Part shown: one piece after another, positions 27,782 to 36,620 of the stretch
Position numbering within the stretch: position 1 is the stretch's first letter
Layout: each line of letters opens with the position of its first letter
NCBI RefSeq assembly: GCF_030499535.1
Contig: NZ_JASTLB010000004.1
Coordinates: 372,001 to 436,000, forward strand
Direction: 5' to 3'
Length of the DNA: 64,000 nucleotides
DNA from: Streptomyces sp. TG1A-8
Lineage (GTDB): Bacteria > Actinomycetota > Actinomycetes > Streptomycetales > Streptomycetaceae
The notes under the pieces: model-generated
The model's input: the letters and a program-made list of their open reading frames with translations, nothing else
What the model was told of the DNA's origin: nothing
Database searches by the model: none
Translations under genes and position numbers: made by a program

Positions 27782-28104
27782 CTCCCGCCCTTCTTGAGCC
27801 TGTCGATGCGTGATGAGAGGTACTGCCATTTCGCCCAGAACTTCGCGAGTTCCTCGCGTCCGGCGTCGTTGAGCGCGTAGAACTTGCGCGGCGGACCAAC
27901 CCCGGAGGGTCGTTTCGTCACCTGGACGAGCCCGTTCCTCTCCAGCCGCAGCAAGATGGTGTACACCGTCCCCTCGATGACTTCGGCGAAGCCGAGCTCG
28001 TTCAATTGACGGGTGATGGCGTACCCGTAGGTTTCCTCGCTGCCGATGATTTCGAGCACGCACCCTTCGAGCGTGCCTTTCAACATCTCCGTCAGGTCGT
28101 CCAT
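27778..28104 (-). CDS. PadR-family transcriptional regulator
   Basis: A 108-aa winged-helix repressor from ATG 28104. The core reads MLKGTLEGCVLEIIGSEETY, GYAITRQLNELGFAEVIEGT and VYTILLRLERNGLVQVTKRP, followed by GPPRKFYALNDAGREELAKF. PadR proteins repress divergent or downstream genes and release on binding small molecules. It heads a three-gene operon with two DUF1048 genes. A 28-bp dyad lies 33 bp upstream of the start and is the likely autoregulatory site. Confidence 0.9.
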   Translation of the reverse strand: MDDLTEMLKGTLEGCVLEIIGSEETYGYAITRQLNELGFAEVIEGTVYTILLRLERNGLVQVTKRPSGVGPPRKFYALNDAGREELAKFWAKWQYLSSRIDRLKKGGR

Positions 28105-28136
28105 CGCCGGTGCTCCTCAGCCCTGTCGGTACTGCG

Positions 28137-28164
28137 TGATACCGAGTACCGCTATATGGTATCA
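28137..28164. promoter_or_regulatory. Dyad TGATACC-N14-GGTATCA, probable PadR operator
   Basis: Perfect 7-bp arms separated by 14 bp, centred on a TATAT-containing segment that could be the -10 region of the minus-strand padR promoter. Spacing and location are typical of PadR sites. Confidence 0.55.
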
Positions 28165-28335
28165 CCGAGTAGTGGAAGGCGGCAGTATCTCCGGTAGGCG
28201 TAACCCGGGACCGGTCGGCGAGGACCCGCACTCCATGGCGGCGACCACTCATCGGCCCGGCTCCGAAGTCAGCGGGGGCTCGTAGGCCATCACCGCAACG
28301 CCTCGATCCCCCAGGCTGTTTGTCGGCCAGCTTGC

Positions 28336-28367
28336 GCCTGTCGGGAAACGATCGTTTGACGACAGGC
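28336..28367. other. Possible res or operator dyad upstream of the serine recombinase
   Basis: GCCTGTCG and CGACAGGC arms enclose a centre containing the palindrome AACGATCGTT. The dyad spans 32 bp and ends 132 bp before the recombinase start, where Tn3-type res sites normally lie. A second weaker ACAG-containing segment is at about 28447-28470. Confidence 0.45.
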
Positions 28368-28499
28368 GGACGGGGCGTCCAATGAACCCGCGCAATCAGG
28401 GGGTTCGAGGCGGCCCAAATCCAATCAGATCCGATGGCGATTGCTGACAGGGTTTAACGACAGATAGGGTCCGATCCTCCGTACGGAAGGGACCCTTCA

Positions 28500-29426
28500 G
28501 TGGCGAACCTGGTCTACAAGCGGGTCTCGACCGACCAGCAGTCCACCGCCCGGCAGAACCTCGTCCTGGACGAGGCCGGCATCGAGGACCCGGTCGTCTT
28601 TGAGGAGGACGGCGGCACCTCCAGCCGCCTGCACCCGCTCCAGCGCCCGAAGTTCCGCGAACTGCTCACCTACGCGCGGCCGGGCGACACCGTGCACATC
28701 TCCGAGATGTTCCGCCTGGTGCGCGGCACCGGGCACATCCTCGACGTCCTCGACGTCCTCCACCGCGACCGCCTCGCCCTCCGCATCCACGACGGCGCGT
28801 TCTCCACGATGGACCTCACCGCTCGCCACCCTCGCACCGGCGAGCTGCTGTCCACCGTGAAGTTCATGGTGCAAACGCTCGCCGCCGCCGGCGAACTCCA
28901 GCGCGACCTCCAGCGGGATCTGACGTACGACGGGCTGCGGGCCGCCGAGGCCAAGGGCAGCAAGGGCGGACGCCGCCCGGCTGTGCCGGCCGACAAGACC
29001 GACGACGTGCGTATCGCCTACCTGGAAGGCCGCTCGATCGCCGCCCTTGCCCGCGAGCGTGGCGTCAGCCGCGGCGCCATCCGCACAGCCGTCGCCGACC
29101 TTCTGCCCGAGCACACCACCGACGGCCAGGAAAACGTCCCTGCCTCTGAGCTGTCAGCCACCCTCGACATGCCGGGCAAGGTCGCCGACTTCCTGCGCGC
29201 CGCCGAGCTGGAGCCCGCCGAACGCGCCGCGCTCGACCAGGGCGTCACCGTACGGGGCGGCCAAAGCTACACCCTGCGTGTCAGCACCACCCCGGCCGTC
29301 CACCGCCAGCTCCTTGCCCGCTGCCAACCCCTCGACGCCGCTCAGGGCACCCCGGCGGTCCCGGCACAGCGCAAGGCCCGCCGCGAGTACGAGAACCGCG
29401 TCACCACTCTCGGAACTCCGGCCTGA
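28500..29426 (+). CDS. Serine recombinase (resolvase-like)
   Basis: A 308-aa protein from GTG 28500, with GGAAGGGA upstream. The catalytic domain starts VYKRVSTDQQSTARQNLVLD (Ser at the YxRVST motif). It continues with FEEDGGTSSRLHPLQRPKFR and the regulator-helix region GELQRDLQRDLTYDGLRAAE. A C-terminal helix-turn-helix follows (SIAALARERGVSRGAIRTAV). About 100 further residues form an unusual extension. It probably resolves cointegrates of the Tn3-type transposon whose TnpA tail lies at 26816. Confidence 0.85.
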   Translation: MANLVYKRVSTDQQSTARQNLVLDEAGIEDPVVFEEDGGTSSRLHPLQRPKFRELLTYARPGDTVHISEMFRLVRGTGHILDVLDVLHRDRLALRIHDGAFSTMDLTARHPRTGELLSTVKFMVQTLAAAGELQRDLQRDLTYDGLRAAEAKGSKGGRRPAVPADKTDDVRIAYLEGRSIAALARERGVSRGAIRTAVADLLPEHTTDGQENVPASELSATLDMPGKVADFLRAAELEPAERAALDQGVTVRGGQSYTLRVSTTPAVHRQLLARCQPLDAAQGTPAVPAQRKARREYENRVTTLGTPA

Positions 29427-29656
29427 CCAAGATCACCGGCTTAGCGTTAACCGCTGTACCGATGTTCCGAGCGCCGCCAATTGCACCGGATGCGAACTCG
29501 CGATGGTCTGTGATGCGACCTGGCAGGATGCCGGATTTATCGCCGTGACCAGGGTGATTGTGGTCCTGAAGCAGCACCTGACGCTACCGGGGCTCAGCTC
29601 GTGGTTGCCAGCTGTGTCACTCGTATGGATGGCTGGCCTGCGGATTTGCCGCCCTC

Positions 29657-29692
29657 TCGCATCGGATGCGGTTTTCTCGCACCTGATGCGAG
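29657..29692. promoter_or_regulatory. Two adjacent dyads before the recombinase module
   Basis: TCGCAT-cgg-ATGCGG (29657-29671) and CTCGCA-cctga-TGCGAG (29676-29692) end 17 bp before the first recombinase start. Further GATGCGA motifs occur near 29489 and 29513. They could be operators for the XRE protein or binding sites for the recombinases. Confidence 0.45.
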
Positions 29693-29709
29693 TGACGGAG
29701 GGTGGCGGA

Positions 29710-30837
29710 ATGGTGGGGTTCAGCGGGCCGGTGCCGGGGGCGGCGGGGCTGCATATGGTCGACGGAGCACCTCTGCTGCGGCCGGAGGAACAGGTCTTCG
29801 CGGCGATGCTGACAGGGTTCGCCAACCAGCAGCTCGCGCGGAATCTGGCCCGGACGACGGTGGAGGGCCGGGAGAACACGGTGAAGGCGTTTGCGGCCTA
29901 CGTGAACGCCTACCCGTGGCTGTGGACGCCGGCGCTGGTCGACGAGTGGCTCGGTGACCTGCGCTCCCTGCGGGATCTGAAGCGCTCGACGATCCGCTCG
30001 TACTCCGAGGCCGTGCGGGCCTTCTGCCACTTCATTACCGATCCGCTCTACGAGTGGACGGCGACCTGCGAGAAGCGGTTCGGCACTCATCCGGTGCAGG
30101 TGGTGCACGAGTGGAACACCGCGGTGCACGTCCAGGACAACGAGGCGGACGCGAAGAAGCGCGCGTTCACGAAGGCCGAGCTGCACGCGTTCTTCGCGCA
30201 CTGCGACGACGAGGTCGCCCGCATCCGGGCCTTCAGCCGCAAGGGCTGGCTGCCCGCATTCCGCGACGCGACGTTGTTCAAGACCGCCTACGCCTACGGA
30301 CTGCGGCGCAATGAGACGCGGATGCTGGACGCCGCCGACTTCGGCCGCAACCCGCACGGACGCGAGTTCGGCGAGTGCGGCCGGTGCCAGGTCCGGTTCG
30401 GCAAGGCGAAGAAGGGCTCGCCGCCCAAGCGCCGCGGGGTGCTGACCGTGTTCGACTGGACCCCGGACGTCCTGGACGAGTGGTTCACCGAGGTCCGCCC
30501 GTTGTTCGACACCGACGACAACCCGGCGGCCTGGCCCTCCGAGCGGGGCATGCGGATCGGCTGCCAGCGGCTCAACTCCCGCTTCATCGCCTACCGCAAG
30601 GCCCTGGGCCTGGACGACGGACTCGACTTCCACTCCTTCCGAAGGTCCTACGTCACCCACCTCATCGAGGACGGCTGGGACCCGCGCTTCGTCCAGGAGC
30701 AGGTTGGCCACGAGCACGCCAGCACCACCTCTCTTTACACCTGCGTCTCCTTGGACTTTCGCACCCGCACCCTGCGGCGGCACCTGGACTCCACCATCGC
30801 CGCGGCCCTCCAGACCCAGACCGGGAGGCAAGCATGA
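29710..30837 (+). CDS. Tyrosine recombinase with zinc-ribbon-like insert (module gene 1)
   Basis: A 375-aa protein from ATG 29710, behind GAGGGTGGCGGA; the frame is open far upstream but the upstream part is not coding-like. An N-terminal SAM-like core-binding domain (TVEGRENTVKAFAAYVNAYP) is followed by the catalytic domain: Arg in YGLRRNETRMLDAAD, His/Arg in DFHSFRRSYVTHLI, VGHEHAS, and Tyr in TTSLYTCVSLDF. A Cys pair in GECGRCQVRFGKAKKG lies between. Its TGA overlaps the next start (ATGA). Confidence 0.85.
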   Translation: MVGFSGPVPGAAGLHMVDGAPLLRPEEQVFAAMLTGFANQQLARNLARTTVEGRENTVKAFAAYVNAYPWLWTPALVDEWLGDLRSLRDLKRSTIRSYSEAVRAFCHFITDPLYEWTATCEKRFGTHPVQVVHEWNTAVHVQDNEADAKKRAFTKAELHAFFAHCDDEVARIRAFSRKGWLPAFRDATLFKTAYAYGLRRNETRMLDAADFGRNPHGREFGECGRCQVRFGKAKKGSPPKRRGVLTVFDWTPDVLDEWFTEVRPLFDTDDNPAAWPSERGMRIGCQRLNSRFIAYRKALGLDDGLDFHSFRRSYVTHLIEDGWDPRFVQEQVGHEHASTTSLYTCVSLDFRTRTLRRHLDSTIAAALQTQTGRQA

Positions 30838-31169
30838 AACGCAAGGTGGGATACACGTGGCGGCTGCGCGAGATCATGGCCCAGCAGCAGATCTTCACGG
30901 CTACCGAACTGGTGCCGCTGCTGCGCGAGCGGGGCATCGATCTGTCCGCCTCCCAGGTCCACCGCCTGGTCTCCGGCACCCCGGAACGTCTGTCGTTGCA
31001 GGTCATGGCCGCGCTCTGCGACATCCTGTCCTGCACCCCGGCCGACCTGGTGGCCACCACCGCCGAAAACGCCGGCGTCCGCAAGACCGCCACCGGAGAC
31101 CTGCCCGCCCCGCCCGCGAACGTCGCAAAGCTGCGGCCCCGCGCCGCCCGCATCCTGCCCGACGCATGA
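30834..31169 (+). CDS. XRE-type helix-turn-helix protein (module gene 2)
   Basis: A 111-aa protein whose ATG 30834 overlaps the preceding stop. The Cro/C1-type HTH spans about residues 8-65 (RLREIMAQQQIFTATELVPL, DLSASQVHRLVSGTPERLSL, LCDILSCTPADLV). The rest is a Pro/Ala-rich tail. Translational coupling to two recombinase genes suggests it controls their expression or acts as a directionality factor. Confidence 0.85.
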   Translation: MKRKVGYTWRLREIMAQQQIFTATELVPLLRERGIDLSASQVHRLVSGTPERLSLQVMAALCDILSCTPADLVATTAENAGVRKTATGDLPAPPANVAKLRPRAARILPDA

Positions 31170-32704
31170 CCCGTTCCCACGCCACCGACGACCAGTACGA
31201 ACGCTGGTACATGGCGGAGTGCTGCCGCTGCGGCCGCCGCAGACACAAGGCCGGCACCTGGCCGGACGGGTATGTCTGCCGGACCTGCTCGCACCGCGCC
31301 GTCCGGACAAGGGGCATCTGCCCGGGATGCGGCCGGGACCGTGCCCTTCCCGGGCTCCGCCCCAGTGACGGGGCTCCGATCTGCACTACCTGCGCCGGCT
31401 TCTCCCAGACCTTCGACTGCTCACGGTGCGGATTCGAGGGCAAGCTCCTGGGCGGGCGACTGTGTGAACGCTGCACGCTCACCGACCGCCTCACCGCGCT
31501 CCTGGACGACGGCACCAGTCATATCCGTCCCGCGCTGGTCCCGCTGTTCGACCTGCTGGTGGCGATGGACAAACCCAGGAGCGGGCTGGCCTGGCTGGAG
31601 ATGCGCCGCGGCCAGCCGGGAAACGCCTCACAGTTGCCGCGGCGGCTCGGCCTCGGCCAGGTCCCGCTGACCCACGACGCCTTCCACGAGCTCCAGCCCT
31701 GGCGGGCCGCCGCTCATCTGGAAGAACTCCTGATGACCTGCGGAGTCCTGCCCGCGGTCGACAAGTATCTCTGTTCCTTCCAGCGCTGGCTTCCCGGGCA
31801 CCTGGCCGACATCGCCGATCCCGAGCACGTCAAGACGATCAGACTCTTCGCGACCTGGCGCGTCCTTCCTCGGCTGCGGGCCCGCGCCGAGCGAAGCCAC
31901 ATCACCCCCAGCGTCCGACGGTTCGCCGCCGAGCAGATCAAGTACGCTACCGCCTTCCTGCAATGGCTCGGTGAGCGCAACAGCACCCTCGCGTCCTGCG
32001 GCCAGATCGACATCGACGCCTGGTACGCCGAGAACACCGAACACGGCCGCACCTGCCTGCGAGCCTTCCTCAACTGGGCCGTGCAGGGCCGCCACTGCCG
32101 ACGCTCTCTTTCCATCCCCGCTATGAAGGTCTCCCGGCGGGCCGCACTGAGCGAGGACGAGCGCCTCGATGCCCTCGGCCGACTGCTGACCGACGCGGAG
32201 ATTCCGATGCGTCTGCGTGTCGCAGGAGTCATCGTGCTCCTCTACGCGCAGCCCGTGAGCCGCATCGTCCGGCTCAGCGTCGACGACGTGATCCGCGTCG
32301 GCGAGACCGTGCTGCTGAGGCTCGGGGATCCAGCCTCGCCCGTTCCCGCACCGGTCGCTGACTTGCTGCTGGAGCACATCGCGAACCGCGACAACATGAA
32401 CACCGCCACCAACCCGGCGTCCCGCTGGCTCTTCCCGGGCCGCCGAGCCGGCCAGCCGTCCCGCCCGGATCATCTGTCCGCGCTCCTGAACGAGGTCGGG
32501 GTCCCGGCCGCCGCTGCCCGCGGCACCGCCATCCGCCAGCAGCTCCTCGAACTGCCCGCCCCTGTCGCCGCGGACGCCCTCGGCTACCACGACAAAACCA
32601 CCAGCCGCCTGATCAGAGAGACCGGCGGGACATGGAGCCGATACGCCGCCGGCGATCACACGGACGACCATGCACACGCCCAGACCTGTGCCCGCGGAAC
32701 GTGA
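31166..32704 (+). CDS. Zinc-ribbon tyrosine recombinase-like protein (module gene 3)
   Basis: A 512-aa protein from ATG 31166, overlapping the XRE stop (ATGA). The N-terminal 110 residues carry at least four Cys-x2-Cys knuckles (ECCRCGRRRH, CRTCSHRA, CPGCGRDRA, CTTCAGFSQTFDCSRCGF). An integrase-like core follows (SVRRFAAEQIKYATAFLQWL, LNWAVQGRHC). The C-terminal catalytic-like part (RVAGVIVLLYAQPVSRIVRL...DALGYHDKTTSRLIRETGGT) keeps an Arg-poor, degenerate pattern: the canonical HxxR and Tyr are hard to place. It may be a non-catalytic partner of gene 1. Confidence 0.75.
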   Translation: MTRSHATDDQYERWYMAECCRCGRRRHKAGTWPDGYVCRTCSHRAVRTRGICPGCGRDRALPGLRPSDGAPICTTCAGFSQTFDCSRCGFEGKLLGGRLCERCTLTDRLTALLDDGTSHIRPALVPLFDLLVAMDKPRSGLAWLEMRRGQPGNASQLPRRLGLGQVPLTHDAFHELQPWRAAAHLEELLMTCGVLPAVDKYLCSFQRWLPGHLADIADPEHVKTIRLFATWRVLPRLRARAERSHITPSVRRFAAEQIKYATAFLQWLGERNSTLASCGQIDIDAWYAENTEHGRTCLRAFLNWAVQGRHCRRSLSIPAMKVSRRAALSEDERLDALGRLLTDAEIPMRLRVAGVIVLLYAQPVSRIVRLSVDDVIRVGETVLLRLGDPASPVPAPVADLLLEHIANRDNMNTATNPASRWLFPGRRAGQPSRPDHLSALLNEVGVPAAAARGTAIRQQLLELPAPVAADALGYHDKTTSRLIRETGGTWSRYAAGDHTDDHAHAQTCARGT

Positions 32705-32748
32705 AGGCAGGCTGGTGCACCGACCTGCTAAGATCTCCGTCAGTAGTG

Positions 32749-32793
32749 AGCCTTCCTGGCCCGGATACAACATCCGCCCAGGGAGGCTTTTTT
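32749..32793 (+). terminator. Strong terminator after the recombinase module
   Basis: Near-perfect stem AGCCTTCCTGGCCCGG / CCGCCCAGGGAGGCT with a 9-nt loop followed by six T. It marks the end of the three-gene transcript. Confidence 0.85.
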
Positions 32794-32919
32794 CATGGCC
32801 CCGGCGCCGCTTATCCGGAGACCAGCGCTCATCAAACAGGCGTCAGCCCCAAGCCTCGGTATCACCCGACCCGGGCATGCGGGGCGCGCGCCGGTTGGCC
32901 ACCTCTGCAAAGGAGTCAC

Positions 32920-33429
32920 GTGCCAGACGTATCCATTCGCCTCGCAGGCATCGCCGACCGCCCCGTAGTGGAGCGGCTATGGCTGATGTTCCGCCATGAC
33001 ATGTCGGAGTTCGACAGTCTGCTGCCCAACACTGACGGAACCTTCCGCAGCGACCGGCTCCACATGGCCTTCTCTGAGCCCGACTGGGCGCCATACCTCC
33101 TCACAAGCGGTGACAGCCCCGCTGGGTTCGCGTTCGTCCGCAGTCTGACCGCACCGACACGGGTGCTGAACAGCTTTTTCGTGGTGCGCGGCGCACGGCG
33201 GACAAGGATCGGGCTGCACGCTGTTCAGGAGATCGCGGCCAGACACCCAGGCTCGTGGGAAGTCGCGTTTCAGGATGCCAACATCGCCGCGGTGCACTTC
33301 TGGCGTCGCGTCGCCACGGAGATCGCCGACGACGCATGGACAGAGGAACGCAGACCGACACCAGGTCGGCCCGACCTGCCTCCTGACGTCTGGATCTCGT
33401 TCAACACCCCTGCGAAGACGCACGACTGA
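32920..33429 (+). CDS. GNAT-family acetyltransferase
   Basis: A 169-aa protein from GTG 32920, with AGGAG 4 nt upstream. The fold is recognisable from SIRLAGIADRPVVERLWLMF, PAGFAFVRSLTAPTRVLNSF, FVVRGARRTRIGLHAVQEIA (acetyl-CoA loop, degenerate R/G-x-x-G/A) and QDANIAAVHFWRRVATEI. It is a typical single-domain acetyltransferase of unknown substrate. It lies alone after the terminator of the recombinase module and before a hairpin at 33446. Confidence 0.8.
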   Translation: MPDVSIRLAGIADRPVVERLWLMFRHDMSEFDSLLPNTDGTFRSDRLHMAFSEPDWAPYLLTSGDSPAGFAFVRSLTAPTRVLNSFFVVRGARRTRIGLHAVQEIAARHPGSWEVAFQDANIAAVHFWRRVATEIADDAWTEERRPTPGRPDLPPDVWISFNTPAKTHD

Positions 33430-33445
33430 GCATCAAAGCGGGGAA

Positions 33446-33467
33446 GCCGCCGAGCACACTCGGCGGC
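33446..33467 (+). terminator. Hairpin after the GNAT gene
   Basis: Perfect 9-bp stem GCCGCCGAG/CTCGGCGGC with a CACA loop, 16 bp past the stop. There is no T tract. The following 33490-33600 contains a short coding-like phrase (VTELLSLHTVNIALAAPKNW) that I cannot identify. Confidence 0.5.
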
Positions 33468-33599
33468 ACCGCCCACGCTGGCTGGGCAAGGCAATGGGGG
33501 TCACCGAGCTGCTTTCGCTACACACCGTCAACATCGCCCTCGCTGCACCCAAGAACTGGCGACAGTTGAATACGCGAGCCCACCAATACCGAGGCCGGT

Positions 33600-34013
33600 G
33601 ACCCACACATGCCGTCCGCCGGCGGACCCGGAGGCGGCGACCACGTAGGTCAGCCCGGCCTCGTCGAGGGCGCGCAGCAGGGTGGCGAGGTCGGGGCCGA
33701 CGTCGCCGAGCTTGGTGTCAAGGTCGAAGCAGAGCCTGCAGAAGCGGCCGTCCTCGTCGGCGAGGTAGACGGCGTACGGGCCCCGGGGGGCGGTCTGCGG
33801 CAGGGTCCGGTCGACGTAGGAGTGCAGCCATTCGCCATCGCCAGAGCGGCGGTCCACCCGGATGGAGGCGCGCGGGGACAGTTCCAGGAACAGGGCCTGG
33901 AAGTCGACCTGCGCGCTCTCGAACAGGGGCAGAACGCCGGTATGGGGGTTGTGAATCGGGGCAGATGACGGGCTGTGCACGCCCGGTTCCCCGGACACTC
34001 CGGGGGCGGGCAT
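33600..34013 (-). pseudogene. Primase-like (AEP superfamily) protein, C-terminally truncated
   Basis: Minus-strand frame from ATG 34013 (upstream ATG 34121 possible). It contains LFCRL-type primase motif I as CFDLDTKLGDVG (hhDhD) and motif II as ASGSAGGRHVWV (SxGxH). These are the first two signature motifs of archaeo-eukaryotic-type primases used by plasmids and phages. Motif III and the rest are missing: after HVWV the frame runs into unrelated DNA and stops at 33528. This suggests the broken replication gene of a former plasmid or ICE. Confidence 0.55.
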
Positions 34014-34343
34014 GAGCTGTCCGGCACCGTAGCTGTCCGCTACGATGGGAGGGCTCCTAACTCCATATGAACGCCGAAGCCCCCTCGCGCCGAGACGGCG
34101 GAGGGCTCCGAACGCGGCCAACCAGGTCGCTCTAGGGGTGCGCTTCTAGCTCCTTGTTGTTGGGACAACCCGCCCGACAGTCGCCGTGGAAAGCGTCTGT
34201 GGGGCTTGACTCACCTCCTCTGTTGCGGTGCGAGGGACTCGGTTGGAAGCCGGGTCGCTCTGGGGCCGTGGCGCTGGATGGGCGCCCTTGCAGGGTGCTG
34301 GTCGGCTGGGAGGCCGACCGTAATGCGATTTGCAGGTAAGACC

Positions 34344-34427
34344 GGGATTCAGCTCGCTGGGGAGTGATGCTGAGTCCCGTTTGTACGTCGGATGGGCGCC
34401 GCCCCGGTTGGATAGGCCGGGGCTTTT
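34344..34427 (+). ncRNA. Hairpin plus terminator: possible small RNA end
   Basis: A hairpin (GGGATTCAGC/GCTGAGTCCC, 34344-34378) is followed by a clear intrinsic terminator (GCCCCGG/CCGGGGC with TTTT, 34401-34427). No plus-strand gene precedes it for 300 bp (34030-34340). A small plus-strand RNA between two minus-strand replicon genes would resemble a plasmid control RNA. This is inference; the terminator itself is well supported. Confidence 0.4.
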
Positions 34428-34450
34428 CGGCGCCCTCCGCGTTTTTCCGA

Positions 34451-34726
34451 TCAGCCGGTCATGGGAAGTTCTCCCTGGCCTGGCTCACCGAAGGCTTCGC
34501 TGGCCCACACGGGACGGCCGCTCTGGTCGAGCTGGTCGCGCCGGATGAGTTCGGCGATGTACTTGCCCATCGACACCCCCGCAGCCTTGGCGTTGGAGTA
34601 CGCGGCTGCGTGGACGTCGGCCGGAACCATCGGGGAGAGGCGCACGAGTCCGTGGCGCTTCTTGTCCTGCACAGGCGGGACGTACTCCCGCTCTTCTGCG
34701 TCTCGACTTCCGTAGGGCCTGGCCAT
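34451..34726 (-). CDS. Small putative RHH/CopG-like DNA-binding protein
   Basis: A 91-aa protein from ATG 34726, with GGAAAG upstream. The central segment KRHGLVRLSPMVPADVHAAA then YSNAKAAGVSMGKYIAELIR fits a ribbon-helix-helix layout: a short strand, then two helices. Proteins like this occur on Streptomyces plasmids and ICEs as regulators or partition/mobilisation accessories. It sits between the truncated primase-like gene and a strong inverted repeat. The function is not established. Confidence 0.6.
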   Translation of the reverse strand: MARPYGSRDAEEREYVPPVQDKKRHGLVRLSPMVPADVHAAAYSNAKAAGVSMGKYIAELIRRDQLDQSGRPVWASEAFGEPGQGELPMTG

Positions 34727-34790
34727 GCTGGTGATCTTTCCTCACCGACGTTCATGTACGCAACCTTGATGCGGGTGTGTCGCCGGATTT

Positions 34791-34833
34791 CCCGTGTGGC
34801 GGGCGTTTAAGTTCCGGGCTCCCGCCACACGGG
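34791..34833. repeat. Perfect 13-bp inverted repeat
   Basis: CCCGTGTGGCGGG and its exact complement are separated by 17 bp. It lies 65 bp upstream of the small minus-strand gene, next to replicon-like remnants. The rest of 34834-35218 holds no gene; it has several short GC-rich palindromes. Confidence 0.8.
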
Positions 34834-35222
34834 AAGTGACGGGCATTCAGGCAAAACGGGCCCATTGCAGCGTGAAGCACGCGAACAACGGGACCTGTTG
34901 GACTGGCCTTTGGCCGCGCCGCGACTTCACCCGATCCGGTCACTCGACGTCCCCTCCTCCGCTGCTCTGTGACGTCCTCTCAATTCCGTAGACGTATCGG
35001 CCTTCGGAATCGTTACAGGAAAGGGGACACCAGTTTTCGCACGTCAGGTGGTGTCCCCCCGGCGGGAAGGCAGGCGGGGTGTCTCCCGCTGGGCGTCCCA
35101 TCTCCCGGGAGACGGCTGTCCGGGCCTGCGGCCCGACGGGCATGTCGGTGGCGTCCTCACAGTGAGGGGAACGTCGTCCGCTGGATTTTGTGACACCCCC
35201 GCTCGCGGCCGGGTTCGCTTAG

Positions 35223-36620
35223 TACTCCAGCAGCGGTTCGTGTCCTGAGCTGGTGGTTGTCGTTGTCCTGGTATGGAGGGGATGAGTGAAGCCGCTTGCT
35301 GGGCCGGCGAGTTGGAGTTGGTGTTCGCTCGGGTGGCGGGCAGGTTCACTCGGGCGGATCTGCGGTGGCGGATGCGGGACTACGTCCGTGGTCTGCTGGG
35401 GCGGGCGACACGCAAGAACGGCTGGCAGCTTGCGGAATGGGCAGGTCACCGCACTCCGGACGGCTTTCAGCGGCTGCTGAACAGCAGTGTCTGGGACGCG
35501 GACGCCCTGCGTGACGACGTCCGTGCCTACGTCGCCGAACGGCTCGGACCGGGCGGTGTGCTGATCATCGACGACACGGGATTCATCAAGAAGGGCACCA
35601 CCTCAGCCGGGGTCAGTCGGCAGTACACCGGCACCTCAGGAAAGATCGACAACTGTCAGATCGGCGTGTTCGGCGCCTACGCCACCAGCTCAGGCCGGGC
35701 CTTGGTGGACCGGGAGCTCTACCTGCCCAAAGCCTGGACGTCCGACCGTGACCGCTGCCGGGCGGCCAAGATCCCCGACGGGCGAGGCTTTGCGACCAAG
35801 GGGGAACTGGCCCGGGACATCGTCCGCCGCTGCCTGGCCGCCGGCCTGCCGGCGTCGTGGGTGACCGCGGATGAGGCCTACGGGCAGGACTGGCACTTCC
35901 GCCGCCTGCTCGAGCAGACGGGCGTCGGCTACGTGGTGGCGGTGCCCAAGTCCCAGCAGATCAAGTCCCTGGCCGGCATCTGGCGCATCGACCATCTCAT
36001 CGATGAAGCACCCGATGATGCCTGGCAGCGGCTGTCCTGCGGCGATGGGGCGAAGGGCCCGCGGATCTACGACTGGGCCGGGGCCAAGTTGCCCGCCAAC
36101 ATCATCTTCGATCCGGATCCGCCGACCCATCACCGGTGGGTGATGGCCCGCCGCAGCCTGTCCGACCCCGAAGATGTGGCCTACTACCTGGCCTACGCAC
36201 CCGTGGGTGTCGAGATCGCCGAGCTGGTCCGCATCGCCGGCTCCCGCTGGGCGATCGAGGAGTGCTTCCAGGCCGCGAAGAACGAGTGCGGCCTGGACGA
36301 GTACGAAGTCCGCCGCTATGTCGGCTGGTATCGGCACATCACCCTGGCCATGCTCGCCCACGCCGTCTTGGCCGCACTCGCAGCACAAGCCCAGGCCGGC
36401 GGGGAGGCAAAGGGGGCTGCAGAAACGGATCAGCCACCGTCCCGCTCACCGTGGCAGAGATCCGGCGGCTCCTGGACACTCTCCTGCCCCACCCACGAGC
36501 CGACCGCGATCCCATCACCCACGCACTGAACTGGTCCGCCTGGAGAAGACACCGCCAGGCCATCGCCCGCCGCTGCCACTACCGAAAACGCACCTCAGGC
36601 CACGAACCGCTGCTGGAGTA
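35223..36620 (+). mobile_element. IS701-A, copy 2 (1398 bp)
   Basis: Ends identical to the other copies, with perfect TTAG duplications at 35219-35222 and 36621-36624. The right TTAG is shared with copy 3, giving a head-to-tail tandem. Confidence 0.9.
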
